Below are positions 33,117-40,690 of a stretch of 41,110 nucleotides of DNA, one piece after another. The notes under the pieces were generated by a model that saw nothing but the letters and a program-made list of their open reading frames with translations, ran no database searches and was not told where the DNA came from. The stretch is from Chloroflexota bacterium (GTDB lineage: Bacteria > Chloroflexota > Limnocylindria > Limnocylindrales > CSP1-4), in contig PMLK01000121.1 of the NCBI GenBank assembly GCA_003158875.1, positions 1 through 41,110 of the forward strand, given 5' to 3'. The stretch's first letter is position 1; every line of letters begins with the position of its first letter. The translations under genes and the position numbers were made by a program.

Positions 33117-34289
33117 GTGAAGACCGGAAAGCTTCTCCTGACGAGCGGGGCGCTCGCAACGATCCTGACGATCACGCTCTCGGGCACCGTTCTGGCCAAC
33201 GGCGTCGGCGATCTGTACGTCGCGACCTCGTCGGGAGTCCTGGAGGTTCAGGTCAAGGCGCCGAAGGTCGTGAGCACCATTCCGATGGTGCCGGCCCCGC
33301 AGTCGCTGGCCTTCAGTCCGGACGGCCGCAGCCTGTATGTAGCTCGCAACGACAGCCAGGTCACGCCCATCGACATCGCCTCTCTGAACGTCATGACCCC
33401 CATCGACATGCCCGGCAACGTGACCGGGCTGGCATTTCCCGCCGGAGAGATCCTGGTGGGAACGATGCCCACGCGACGCAGTCTCGCCTTCGCCGTCGTG
33501 AACGGCGGAGTGGTCACGGAGAGCGCCCAGCTACCCGGTGCCGGGAACATCATCGCCGCGGACCGCCGCGACGCTCGAGTGGCCGTCGCGGAAGCGGGCA
33601 AGGGCTGGCTCGACATCGTCGACCCGGCCACGGCGACACTCAAGAAGACCACGGTCGCGGGTGGCATAGTCGCCCTCGCGGTCGATAGGGACAACGGCGG
33701 CGTTCTCGTCGCCACGCAGGACCCCAACGCCCTACTTCGGGTCGACATGACCTCGCTTGTCACGACCTGGACGGTCAAGCTGCCGGCCGCGCCGACCGCG
33801 GTGGCGGCGCTGGCGAGCACGGCCGTTGTAAGTGGCGGCACGACCCTGTGGAAGGTCGACGGCAAGACGGCCTCCAAGTTGGCGACTGCGAGCCAGGCCG
33901 CGGTGGCGCTATCCGCCAGCGACGAGGGTTCGTTCGTCCACGTAGCCGAGGCCAACGCCATTGAGGTCTTCGACGCCAAGGGCAAGCTTCAACGGACTCT
34001 CGAGCTGACCGACGCTCAGTCGCCGGTAGCGATGGCGGCCATTCCGGCCGGTTCCTCGCTCTTCCTCGGCGAAGGCCCGGCCGGCTCGACAGCGACCGCG
34101 AATGCCGGCACGCAGACGGGAACTCTCTCCACTGTCAAGCCGGCGACCACGTCGACGGTCGTGGACACGGCGGCCGGTGTTGTTGGCTCTCCACCATTCG
34201 AGGGGGCTGTGGCGGTCGCGGTCGGAATACTGCTTCTCTGCTGGCTGGCAATCCGCTGGTACGACCGTCGGGCCGAGCGACTTCGCTAA
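33117..34289 (+). CDS. secreted, membrane-anchored beta-propeller protein of unknown function
   Basis: A 390-residue protein directly after the hook operon. Residues 1-30 form a signal peptide (KTGKLLLTSGALATILTITL, then an ALANG-like cleavage site). The body (about 35-320) repeats strands of the YVTN/NHL propeller type, for instance PQSLAFSPDGRSLYVAR and GIVALAVDRDNGGVLVAT. A Ser/Thr-rich stalk (about 325-360) leads to a C-terminal membrane helix (about 362-383) and a basic tail. It would thus display a propeller outside the membrane. I know no standard flagellar component like this; a role in motility is suggested only by its neighbours and the promoter element. The GTG overlaps the TGA of an 11-codon upstream frame (33085-33120). 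Confidence 0.75.
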   Translation: MKTGKLLLTSGALATILTITLSGTVLANGVGDLYVATSSGVLEVQVKAPKVVSTIPMVPAPQSLAFSPDGRSLYVARNDSQVTPIDIASLNVMTPIDMPGNVTGLAFPAGEILVGTMPTRRSLAFAVVNGGVVTESAQLPGAGNIIAADRRDARVAVAEAGKGWLDIVDPATATLKKTTVAGGIVALAVDRDNGGVLVATQDPNALLRVDMTSLVTTWTVKLPAAPTAVAALASTAVVSGGTTLWKVDGKTASKLATASQAAVALSASDEGSFVHVAEANAIEVFDAKGKLQRTLELTDAQSPVAMAAIPAGSSLFLGEGPAGSTATANAGTQTGTLSTVKPATTSTVVDTAAGVVGSPPFEGAVAVAVGILLLCWLAIRWYDRRAERLR

Positions 34290-34300
34290 CGGGCCGTACG

Positions 34301-34319
34301 CTGAGCCGGCGAAGCTCAG
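34301..34319. terminator. hairpin between converging genes
   Basis: CTGAGC at 34301-34306 and GCTCAG at 34314-34319 form a 6-bp stem with a 7-base loop between the converging propeller and HDOD genes, overlapping the HDOD stop. There is no T run on either side, so the terminator call is weak. Confidence 0.3.
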
Positions 34320-35197
34320 GCGGCCTGCACGTCGAAGATCGAAAGCAGTTCCGAGAAGGACTCACGAACCGACGAGGTCCGCTCTTCCCAGCGCTCGCGG
34401 GTGATGTTCAGCGCAGCCAGGACGCCGTCCCCCTCGAGCTGCTGATCGGCGGCATCAACGACCGCCGGGTAGCTCAGCTCGCGAAGCAGGACGTCGGAAC
34501 CGGCGATCAGGGCGCCCAGCGAACCGGGGCTCGGAACGTGGTGGTCCCACAGGACTCGGGCGATGACCGGAGGCAGGTTCCACTCATAGGCGAATACGGC
34601 GCCGACATCCTGGTGCGTCGTGCCGGACAGCTCGATCTCCATCTCCAGCTGGCCGGAGGAGTTGCGAGCGTCGTGGGCGTGCGGGTCGAGCAGATAGCTG
34701 GCGTAGCGCTCGCCGACGTCGTCGAGGAGATACACATGGCCGAGGTCGTGGAGCAGGCCGGCGGCAAACGCCGTGTCCGGATCCACGGAGCGCGACATCT
34801 GCGCCAGGGTCTTGCCCACGACGGCGGCCCGGACGGCGTCGCCGGTGAGTCGTGCCGCGGCGAGGGCCTCGCGCGGGGAGCGATTGCCGGCCCGGCGAGA
34901 AACGATCAGGGAAGTGAGAACGAGCTGGCGCAGGACGGTGTCGCCGAGCAGCGCCACCGCTCGCGAAAGAGTGGTGACCGGTTCCGCCGGGGCATAGAAG
35001 GCCGAGTTGGCCATCCGCAGAACGCGCGCCGCCAGGGCGGGGGAGCCGTCGATCAGTTTCGCCAGCTGCCGCGCGTTCGAGTCGCCCTGTCGAAGCTGTT
35101 GCTCCAGGCGGAGCAGGCTTGCGGACGGACTGATAGCGTGGGCGTGCTGGACGATCTGGCGCGCTCGATCGAGAGTAGTGCTGGTGAGTACTTCCAC
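34316..35197 (-). CDS. HDOD domain signalling protein
   Basis: A 293-residue protein filled by an HDOD domain (about 15-270), a relative of HD phosphohydrolases often found in motility and c-di-GMP signalling. Visible features are SNARQLAKLIDGSPALAARV, RMANSAFYA, LSRAVALLGDTVLRQLVL and FAAGLLHDLGHVYLLD, then HQDVGAVFAYEWNLPPVIA. His-Asp is present in LLHDLGH, but the full set of HD metal ligands is not evident, so it may act by binding partners rather than catalysis. The start is GTG at 35197, 7 bases after a sigma-28-like -10, which implies a leaderless message. Confidence 0.87.
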   Translation of the reverse strand: MEVLTSTTLDRARQIVQHAHAISPSASLLRLEQQLRQGDSNARQLAKLIDGSPALAARVLRMANSAFYAPAEPVTTLSRAVALLGDTVLRQLVLTSLIVSRRAGNRSPREALAAARLTGDAVRAAVVGKTLAQMSRSVDPDTAFAAGLLHDLGHVYLLDDVGERYASYLLDPHAHDARNSSGQLEMEIELSGTTHQDVGAVFAYEWNLPPVIARVLWDHHVPSPGSLGALIAGSDVLLRELSYPAVVDAADQQLEGDGVLAALNITRERWEERTSSVRESFSELLSIFDVQAA

Positions 35198-35204
35198 GGA
35201 TAGG

Positions 35205-35231
35205 TTGTCGGTCCGTCCGGCGCCGTCTTGA
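35205..35231 (-). promoter_or_regulatory. sigma-28-like promoter of the HDOD gene
   Basis: On the minus strand: TCAA (35231-35228), a 15-base spacer and ACCGACAA (35212-35205), followed by CCTATCC. The GTG start begins 7 bases after the -10 block. Confidence 0.6.
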
Positions 35232-35266
35232 ACGGTAATGCTCCCTTCGAGGGGTCTCGCCCCGCG

Positions 35267-35294
35267 TTGATGACGCCGGACCCGCCCCTATGAT
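35267..35294 (+). promoter_or_regulatory. housekeeping-type promoter of the ABC operon
   Basis: TTGATG at 35267-35272 and TATGAT at 35289-35294 are 16 bases apart, close to the sigma-70 consensus. The ATG of the first ABC gene is 37 bases after the -10. This operon thus seems to be outside the flagellar regulon. Confidence 0.55.
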
Positions 35295-35331
35295 GACGAC
35301 CCACCGCAAGCCGGGGGCGTAAGATCGCAAC

Positions 35332-36267
35332 ATGCCACTGATCGAGGCCACCGGCCTGACCAAACACTATGGGCCGGTCAAGGCCCTGGACGGCCTGGAT
35401 CTCGCGGTGGAACCGGGCATCATCGGCCTTGTCGGCGCCAACGGGGCGGGCAAGAGCACTCTCATCAAGATCTTGCTCGGACTGCTGACCCCCACGAGCG
35501 GCACGGCCACCGTCCTGGGCATGGACACGGTTCGTGAGACGCGGGCGATCCGTCACGTTGTCGGCTACATGCCCGAGCACGACTGCCTCCCGCCCGACGT
35601 CAGCGCGACCGATTTCGTCACTCACATGGCCCGTATCTCGGGCCTGCCGCGCGCGGCCGCCAGGGAGCGCACCGCCGAAGTGCTCAGACATGTGGGCCTC
35701 TACGAGGAGCGCTATCGCCAGATCGGCGGCTACTCAACGGGGATGAAGCAGCGAGTCAAGCTGGCCCAGGCCCTCGTTCACGACCCCAAACTGCTGCTCC
35801 TCGACGAACCCACGAACGGGCTGGATCCCGCGGGCCGTGACGAGATGCTGGATCTCATCAAACGTACGGGCACCGATTTCGGCATAACCCTGGTCGTGGC
35901 TTCTCACTTGCTCGGCGAGATCGAGCAGGTGTGTTCCTATCTTCTGGCGATCGACGCGGGCCACCTCCTGCAGTCGGCGCCAATCTCCAACTTCACTCGA
36001 CGTACTCCGGTTCTTGCGGTCGAGGTCGAGGACGGGGCCGACCGCCTTGTCGATGCCCTGACCGCAAAGGGAGCGCGAGCCCGCCGTGACGAGGCCCGGG
36101 TTCTGGTTGCGATCGATAGCGACGTCCTGTACGACACGGTTCGCGACGCCGTAGCCGACCTGGGCGTGCCGCTGGTTCGAATCCGGCAGGAGCGCGGTCG
36201 CCTCGAGGATCTCTTCAGAGACGCCGCTCCGAGCGACGTTTCACCGGCGGCTGGGAGCGTGCAATGA
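35332..36267 (+). CDS. ABC transporter ATP-binding protein
   Basis: A 311-residue ATPase of the ABC-2 exporter type. It has Walker A GANGAGKST (35-43), the signature YSTGMKQRVKLAQAL, Walker B LLLLDEPTNGLDPAG and a switch His in VVASHLLGEIEQV. The C-terminal 80 residues (about 225-305) form the small alpha/beta extension common in drug- and lipid-type exporters. It is the first gene of a four-gene operon, with its stop overlapping the next start (ATGA). The substrate is unknown. Confidence 0.9.
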   Translation: MPLIEATGLTKHYGPVKALDGLDLAVEPGIIGLVGANGAGKSTLIKILLGLLTPTSGTATVLGMDTVRETRAIRHVVGYMPEHDCLPPDVSATDFVTHMARISGLPRAAARERTAEVLRHVGLYEERYRQIGGYSTGMKQRVKLAQALVHDPKLLLLDEPTNGLDPAGRDEMLDLIKRTGTDFGITLVVASHLLGEIEQVCSYLLAIDAGHLLQSAPISNFTRRTPVLAVEVEDGADRLVDALTAKGARARRDEARVLVAIDSDVLYDTVRDAVADLGVPLVRIRQERGRLEDLFRDAAPSDVSPAAGSVQ

Positions 36268-37193
36268 CCGCGCCACGCGGCGACTCCACCGGAACCAGGA
36301 CCGGCAGCATCTACGACCTGGGCTATCGCCACTACGAGGGCAAGCGAAACGGCCGCCTCTACGCCATGTGGTCGCTCTTCGTCGAGAGCCTTCGCGGCGT
36401 GTGGGGTTTTGGCCGTCCGATGAGCGCCAAGGCGGTGCCGCTGATACTGGCCGGCCTGTACGCGCTGCCGGCCGTGGTCCAGCTGGCGTTCTCTTCGGTG
36501 ATTACTCAGCAGGCCGCCAAGAGCGGCAAGGCCCCGGAGCTCCTGAACTATCAGTCGTACTTCGCCGACTTCTCGTTCCTCGTCTTCTTCTTCTGTGTCG
36601 CTCAGGCCCCCGAACTTGTTTGCCGCGACCAGCGCTACTCGGTCCTGCCGCTCTACTTCACCAGGGCGATGGGTCGAATCGAATATGCGCTCTCGAGACT
36701 GGCGGCCCTCGTGCTGACGCTCTTCGTGGTGCTGCTCATCCCCGCTCTGGCGCTGTTCGTCGGCGACGTTCTCATGAAGCCGGACGCCTTCAAGGCGATC
36801 GGCGACGAACTCCCCCTCGCGCTTCCGTCCATCCCGGCGGGAGCCCTGGCGGCCCTCGTGCTGGGCTCGCTGTCGCTGGCCATATCGTCGTTCTCGCCGC
36901 GGCGAGCCTATTCGGCCATCGGCATGGTCGCCTACATACTCCTGATGGAAGCCATCCCGGCCGCGATCTACTCGATCGGCAGTTCGTCTGGGCCTAACGC
37001 TACGGACAAGCTCTTCCTTCTCTCGCCCCTGACGTCGCTCATGGGCGCCACGAATTGGTTCTTCGGCGTGCCGCTCAGCCCCAACGACTTTGCGGGGACA
37101 TTGACCTCAGCCGGCTATCTGGGCGGCGCCTTCGTGACCTTCGCCGTTGCCACGCTCGTCCTGATGTACCGCTACCGGAGGCTTCCGGCATGA
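36264..37193 (+). CDS. ABC-2 type transporter permease
   Basis: A 309-residue membrane protein with about six helices (for example LILAGLYALPAVVQLAF, FLVFFFCVAQ, LTLFVVLLIPALALFVG and IGMVAYILLMEAIPAAI). A cytosolic N-terminal stretch contains IYDLGYRHYEGKRNGR, a motif that I recall from ABC-2 permeases of high-GC Gram-positives and Chloroflexota. Overlaps of 4 bases on both sides (ATGA) join it to the two ATPase genes. Substrate unknown. Confidence 0.85.
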   Translation: MTAPRGDSTGTRTGSIYDLGYRHYEGKRNGRLYAMWSLFVESLRGVWGFGRPMSAKAVPLILAGLYALPAVVQLAFSSVITQQAAKSGKAPELLNYQSYFADFSFLVFFFCVAQAPELVCRDQRYSVLPLYFTRAMGRIEYALSRLAALVLTLFVVLLIPALALFVGDVLMKPDAFKAIGDELPLALPSIPAGALAALVLGSLSLAISSFSPRRAYSAIGMVAYILLMEAIPAAIYSIGSSSGPNATDKLFLLSPLTSLMGATNWFFGVPLSPNDFAGTLTSAGYLGGAFVTFAVATLVLMYRYRRLPA

Positions 37194-38203
37194 CGACACT
37201 GCCGACTCCGACTCCGACACCGACGCCGACGCCGGCTGCCTCGCTGGGAGCCACCGCGTCTGTCACGCCGACTGCGCCAATTGCGCCGACCGCGCCCGCC
37301 ATCGAGTTGCGGCGGGTCGCTCGCTGGTACGGCAACGTCGTCGCCGTCAACGACGTGAGCTTCGCGCTCGGCGTCGGAGTAACCGGCCTGCTCGGCCCGA
37401 ACGGGGCTGGCAAGACGACCCTGCTGCACATGCTCGCCGGGTTCCTCGCCCCGTCCGCGGGTGAGGTCCTGGTCCTGGGCCGACGCCCTCATCGGGACCC
37501 ATCGGTCTACCGCCAGATCGGACTCGTTCCCGAGCGCGAGGCGGTCTACCCGTTCCTCACCGGCCTGGACTACGTCAAGTTCAATGCCCGGCTCCAGGGG
37601 TTGCGCGACCCGGAGGGCGCCGCTCGCGCAGCCGTCGCTCGAGTCGGGCTCGTCGATGCCATGGACCGAGCCATCGGAACGTACTCCAAGGGCATGCGGC
37701 AGCGGGTCAAAGTTGCCGGAGCTCTCGTCCACGACCCACAAGTGCTGCTGCTCGACGAGCCGTTCAACGGCATGGACCCCCGGCAGCGCATCGGCATGAT
37801 GGAACTGCTGGCCGAGCTCGCGACTTCCGGCCGCACGATTCTGTTCTCGTCCCACATCCTGGAAGAGGTGGAGCAGGTCGGCACCGAGATCCTGGTGCTG
37901 GTCGCCGGCCGGCTCGCGGCCTCGGGCGACTTCCGGGCCATCCGGGCTCTCATGACCGATCGACCCCACAACGTCACGATCCGCTCCAGCGATGATCGCC
38001 GCCTGGCAGTGGCGCTCATGGCCGACCCGGCGATATTCGCGGTGGAACTAACCGAGAGCGGCCTGGCGATACAGACGTCACAGCTGACGGCCTTCCGGCG
38101 GTTGATCGCCGGCGTAAGCCGGACGGCCGGCGTGCGTCTCCTGGAAGTCGTGCCGGCCGACGAGTCGCTGGAGAGCGTCTTCGAGTACCTGGTGCGGCGA
38201 TGA
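37190..38203 (+). CDS. ABC transporter ATP-binding protein with Thr-Pro-rich N-terminal extension
   Basis: A 337-residue ATPase: Walker A GPNGAGKTT, signature YSKGMRQRVKVAGAL, Walker B VLLLDEPFNGMDP and switch His in LFSSHILEEVEQV. The first 38 residues are an added tail: five Thr-Pro pairs, then an Ala/Thr/Pro run, before the ATPase fold begins at AIELRRVARWYG. The tail comes from a short repeat of CCGACN units at 37200-37235. No ATG or GTG in frame sits at the fold boundary, so the tail seems real. It pairs with the permeases on either side. Confidence 0.88.
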   Translation: MTTLPTPTPTPTPTPAASLGATASVTPTAPIAPTAPAIELRRVARWYGNVVAVNDVSFALGVGVTGLLGPNGAGKTTLLHMLAGFLAPSAGEVLVLGRRPHRDPSVYRQIGLVPEREAVYPFLTGLDYVKFNARLQGLRDPEGAARAAVARVGLVDAMDRAIGTYSKGMRQRVKVAGALVHDPQVLLLDEPFNGMDPRQRIGMMELLAELATSGRTILFSSHILEEVEQVGTEILVLVAGRLAASGDFRAIRALMTDRPHNVTIRSSDDRRLAVALMADPAIFAVELTESGLAIQTSQLTAFRRLIAGVSRTAGVRLLEVVPADESLESVFEYLVRR

Positions 38204-38216
38204 GAGGGGTGGGTAG

Positions 38217-38969
38217 ATGAACTCAATCGCCATCTTCGGCGAGATCGTCCGGGTCACTCTGCGCCAGTTGCTGGGGCGGCGCCGGACTTTGCTGCTCGTC
38301 CTTCTTTCGGCCCTACCGGTGCTGCTGGCTGTGGCGTTCCGCATGGGCGGCGAGACGGACATCGAGCGTTTCACGCGCCGCATATTCGACACGGTCACGC
38401 TCACGATCCTGCTGCCGCTGGTGGCGATCCTGTTCGGTGCGGGGGCCTTCGGCGCGGAGATCGACGACGGAACGGTCGTCTACCTGCTCGCCAAGCCGAT
38501 CCCACGCTGGCTGGTGGTCGCGGCCAAGGCGTTCGCGGCAGTCGCGATGTCTATCGCGTTGACCGGAACCTCAACTCTCGTGGCCGGCCTTGTGGACCTT
38601 GCCCCGGCCGGTCAGGACGGCATCTCGGCGGTCCTGGCTCAGGTCGTGGCCGTTGTGGTCGGCTCGGTTTGCTACGCGGTTCTGTTCTTGACGTTGAGCC
38701 TCTTCACGAGACGGGCCCTCGTGATCGGCATCGGCTACATGCTCGTCTGGGAGGGCGCGCTGTCGAGCATCCTGCCGGGCATCGCCAACCTGTCGATCCG
38801 TCAGTATTCGATTGGCGCCGCCAGCGCCATCTACAACCTGTCCGTCAACCGGACGGTACTCGTGCCCGCCGACACCGCATTCTTGCTGTCGGGCGTGCTG
38901 ATCGTGGCGGCCCTGATCATCGCCACGTGGAAGCTGATGCGGTTCGAACTGCCGGGAGGCAGCGACTAG
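38217..38969 (+). CDS. ABC-2 type transporter permease
   Basis: A 250-residue integral membrane protein with about six helices, from LLLVLLSALPVLLAVAF to LSGVLIVAALIIATWKL. The segment AEIDDGTVVYLLAKPIPRWLV is the well-known ABC-2 permease pattern. It is the last gene of the exporter operon, 13 bases after the second ATPase, and converges on fabI. The set of two ATPases and two permeases could form one heteromeric transporter or two related ones. Confidence 0.85.
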   Translation: MNSIAIFGEIVRVTLRQLLGRRRTLLLVLLSALPVLLAVAFRMGGETDIERFTRRIFDTVTLTILLPLVAILFGAGAFGAEIDDGTVVYLLAKPIPRWLVVAAKAFAAVAMSIALTGTSTLVAGLVDLAPAGQDGISAVLAQVVAVVVGSVCYAVLFLTLSLFTRRALVIGIGYMLVWEGALSSILPGIANLSIRQYSIGAASAIYNLSVNRTVLVPADTAFLLSGVLIVAALIIATWKLMRFELPGGSD

Positions 38970-38999
38970 GAGCAGAGGGTCGTCGGCTTCGCGGCCGGA

Positions 39000-40046
39000 C
39001 TACTCCTCGTCCTGGACCGGCAGGCCCAGGATGTTGAAGCCGCCGTCGACGTAGATCACCTCGCCGGTCGTCTGTCCGGACAGCGAGCTGGCCAGGTACA
39101 CGGCCGTGCCGGCAACGTCTTCGATGGTGATGTGGCGCCGCAGGGGCGTCACTTCGGCGAAGGCACTATGCATCGAACGGAAGCCCGCGATGCCGTGCGC
39201 CGAGAGGGTTCGAACCGGGCCCGCGCTGATGGCGTTGACTCGAATTCCGGCGGGTCCGAGGTCGGCCGCGAGGTAGCGGGTTGTGGCCTCGAGAGCCGCT
39301 TTGGCGACGCCCATGACGTTGTAGTGAGGGACGACCTTCTCGGCGCCGTAGTAGGTCATCGTCATGATGGAGGCGCCGGGGTTCATATAGGGCTGCGCTT
39401 CGCGGGCCATGGCAATGAGCGAGTAGACGCTGATATCGAAAGCGGTGTGGAAGCCGTCGCGGCTCGTGGACGTGAAGTGGCCGGCCAGGTCTTCCTTCTC
39501 CGCATACGCCACTGCGTGGACGAGGATGTCGAGGTTGCCTTCGCGAGCGTGGTAGCGCTCGAAGACCTTGCGGATCTCGTCGTCGTCACGGACGTCGCAT
39601 CCCTCCACGAAGGTGGATCCGATGGAGGCGGCGAGCGGTCGAACGCGGCGCTTGATGAGCGAGGCCATCGAGCTGAAGCCCACCTCCGCGCCCTGATCGT
39701 GGAGCGCTTTGGCGATGCCCCAGGCGATCGAATGATCATTGGCCACGCCGAAGACGAGGGCCTTCTTGCCCGACAGAATGCCCTCGTGATCGCAATCGTC
39801 GGCCGGACGAACGAGACGGCGGCCGACGCGCGGCTTGGCGACGACCGACGCGAGTTCGACGGCGGCGGGGGAGGTGGTGGCGGCGGCCGAGGCGGTGGCG
39901 ACGGCAGCGATCGCCGACGCGGACGGGGCGACCGACGGGGACGACTGGGATGCGCCGTCCGCAGCACTCAACTGCCCGCCGTCGGCGACCGTCGCTGTCT
40001 CAGATAGTACGGCCCGATCGCCGGACGGTTTGCGGGTGATCTTCAT
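39000..40046 (-). CDS. fabI: enoyl-[acyl-carrier-protein] reductase FabI with long N-terminal extension
   Basis: FabI performs the last reduction of each fatty-acid elongation cycle, turning trans-2-enoyl-ACP into acyl-ACP with NADH. The enzyme fold begins at about residue 90 (GILSGKKALVFGVANDHSI) and has the catalytic Tyr242-x6-Lys249 in HYNVMGVAKAALE and the typical YYGAEKVVP. The C terminus GEVIYVDGGFNILG is intact. The first 88 residues are unusual: Ala/Ser/Thr-rich, ending in Arg/Pro, with no in-frame ATG or GTG near the fold. GGAGG lies 12 bases before the ATG at 40046. The frame is open further to 40130. It is the only FabI-type gene seen and is not in a fab cluster here. Confidence 0.93.
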   Translation of the reverse strand: MKITRKPSGDRAVLSETATVADGGQLSAADGASQSSPSVAPSASAIAAVATASAAATTSPAAVELASVVAKPRVGRRLVRPADDCDHEGILSGKKALVFGVANDHSIAWGIAKALHDQGAEVGFSSMASLIKRRVRPLAASIGSTFVEGCDVRDDDEIRKVFERYHAREGNLDILVHAVAYAEKEDLAGHFTSTSRDGFHTAFDISVYSLIAMAREAQPYMNPGASIMTMTYYGAEKVVPHYNVMGVAKAALEATTRYLAADLGPAGIRVNAISAGPVRTLSAHGIAGFRSMHSAFAEVTPLRRHITIEDVAGTAVYLASSLSGQTTGEVIYVDGGFNILGLPVQDEE

Positions 40047-40634
40047 TGCGTTGTCGGTCCTCCGTGGTCTGCCGCTCCGGGACGCTGGGTCGACTGCCGC
40101 CCGACCCTCTCGGCAATCGAGGGCCTGCAACAGTACCTAACCCCGCTGGGCCCCGATCGTTACGACGGCACTCCAGAATCTCTCCCGGTGGGCGTGACGG
40201 CCGTTACCGGGCTCGGCCGAGAATAACGTGTATCTGTGCGCTACACAATCAATTTCGGGATAGGTTGCGATTCGCGACAGCGCGATGCCTTCCGCACCCG
40301 CATCCTGGCTCGGCTCGCTCTCCGCGAGCGGCAGAATCGCCATGGACGTCGAGGTGCGACGCCGACCTCGTGCCACGCGCGAAATTGCCCAATGACATCC
40401 GGGGAAGCACAAGACGGGAGCCGATACCCGGACGACACATTTTCTGCCAGGGAAGGGACGCGAGTTATCCGTTGGTGGCTAACTATAACCGTTGGATCAG
40501 CCTGTCGGAAACGCTGCGCGACCCAGACTCCCGGTTAGCGTTTCCCGGGGAAGAATTGGACAGAAACAGCGGCCGGAGGCTCCTTTGTCGGGGCCGACCA
40601 TGCCCGCGACCGCGACCGCGACGCCGTCAGATAG
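40047..40634. other. 588-base intergenic region upstream of fabI
   Basis: I see no convincing gene here on either strand; the open frames are short, rich in Arg/Pro and lack ribosome-binding sites. It should contain the fabI promoter on the minus strand, but I could not pick out a clear one. A lone GCCGATAC at 40420-40427 (+) has no TCAA partner. Confidence 0.5.
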
Positions 40635-40670
40635 CAAGTGGCCGCCGGACTTGCGCCCGACGGCCACTTG
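40635..40670 (-). terminator. strong hairpin, terminator of the acyl-CoA dehydrogenase gene
   Basis: CAAGTGGCCG at 40635-40644 is perfectly complementary to CGGCCACTTG at 40661-40670, and CGG/CCG pairs add to the stem past one mismatch, with an 8-base loop. It lies 20 bases after the stop at 40691-40693 on the minus strand. The T run is poor. Confidence 0.65.
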
Positions 40671-40690
40671 AATTGCGTGGATCCGGGGAG

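Noticed and set aside
37200-37240. Short tandem CCGACN repeat, considered as a non-coding microsatellite
   Set aside because: It stays in frame within the ATPase gene and encodes the Thr-Pro tail, so it is treated as coding.
40420-40427. A lone GCCGATAC in the gap upstream of fabI
   Set aside because: No TCAA at 15-16 bases before it, and no gene downstream on the + strand.
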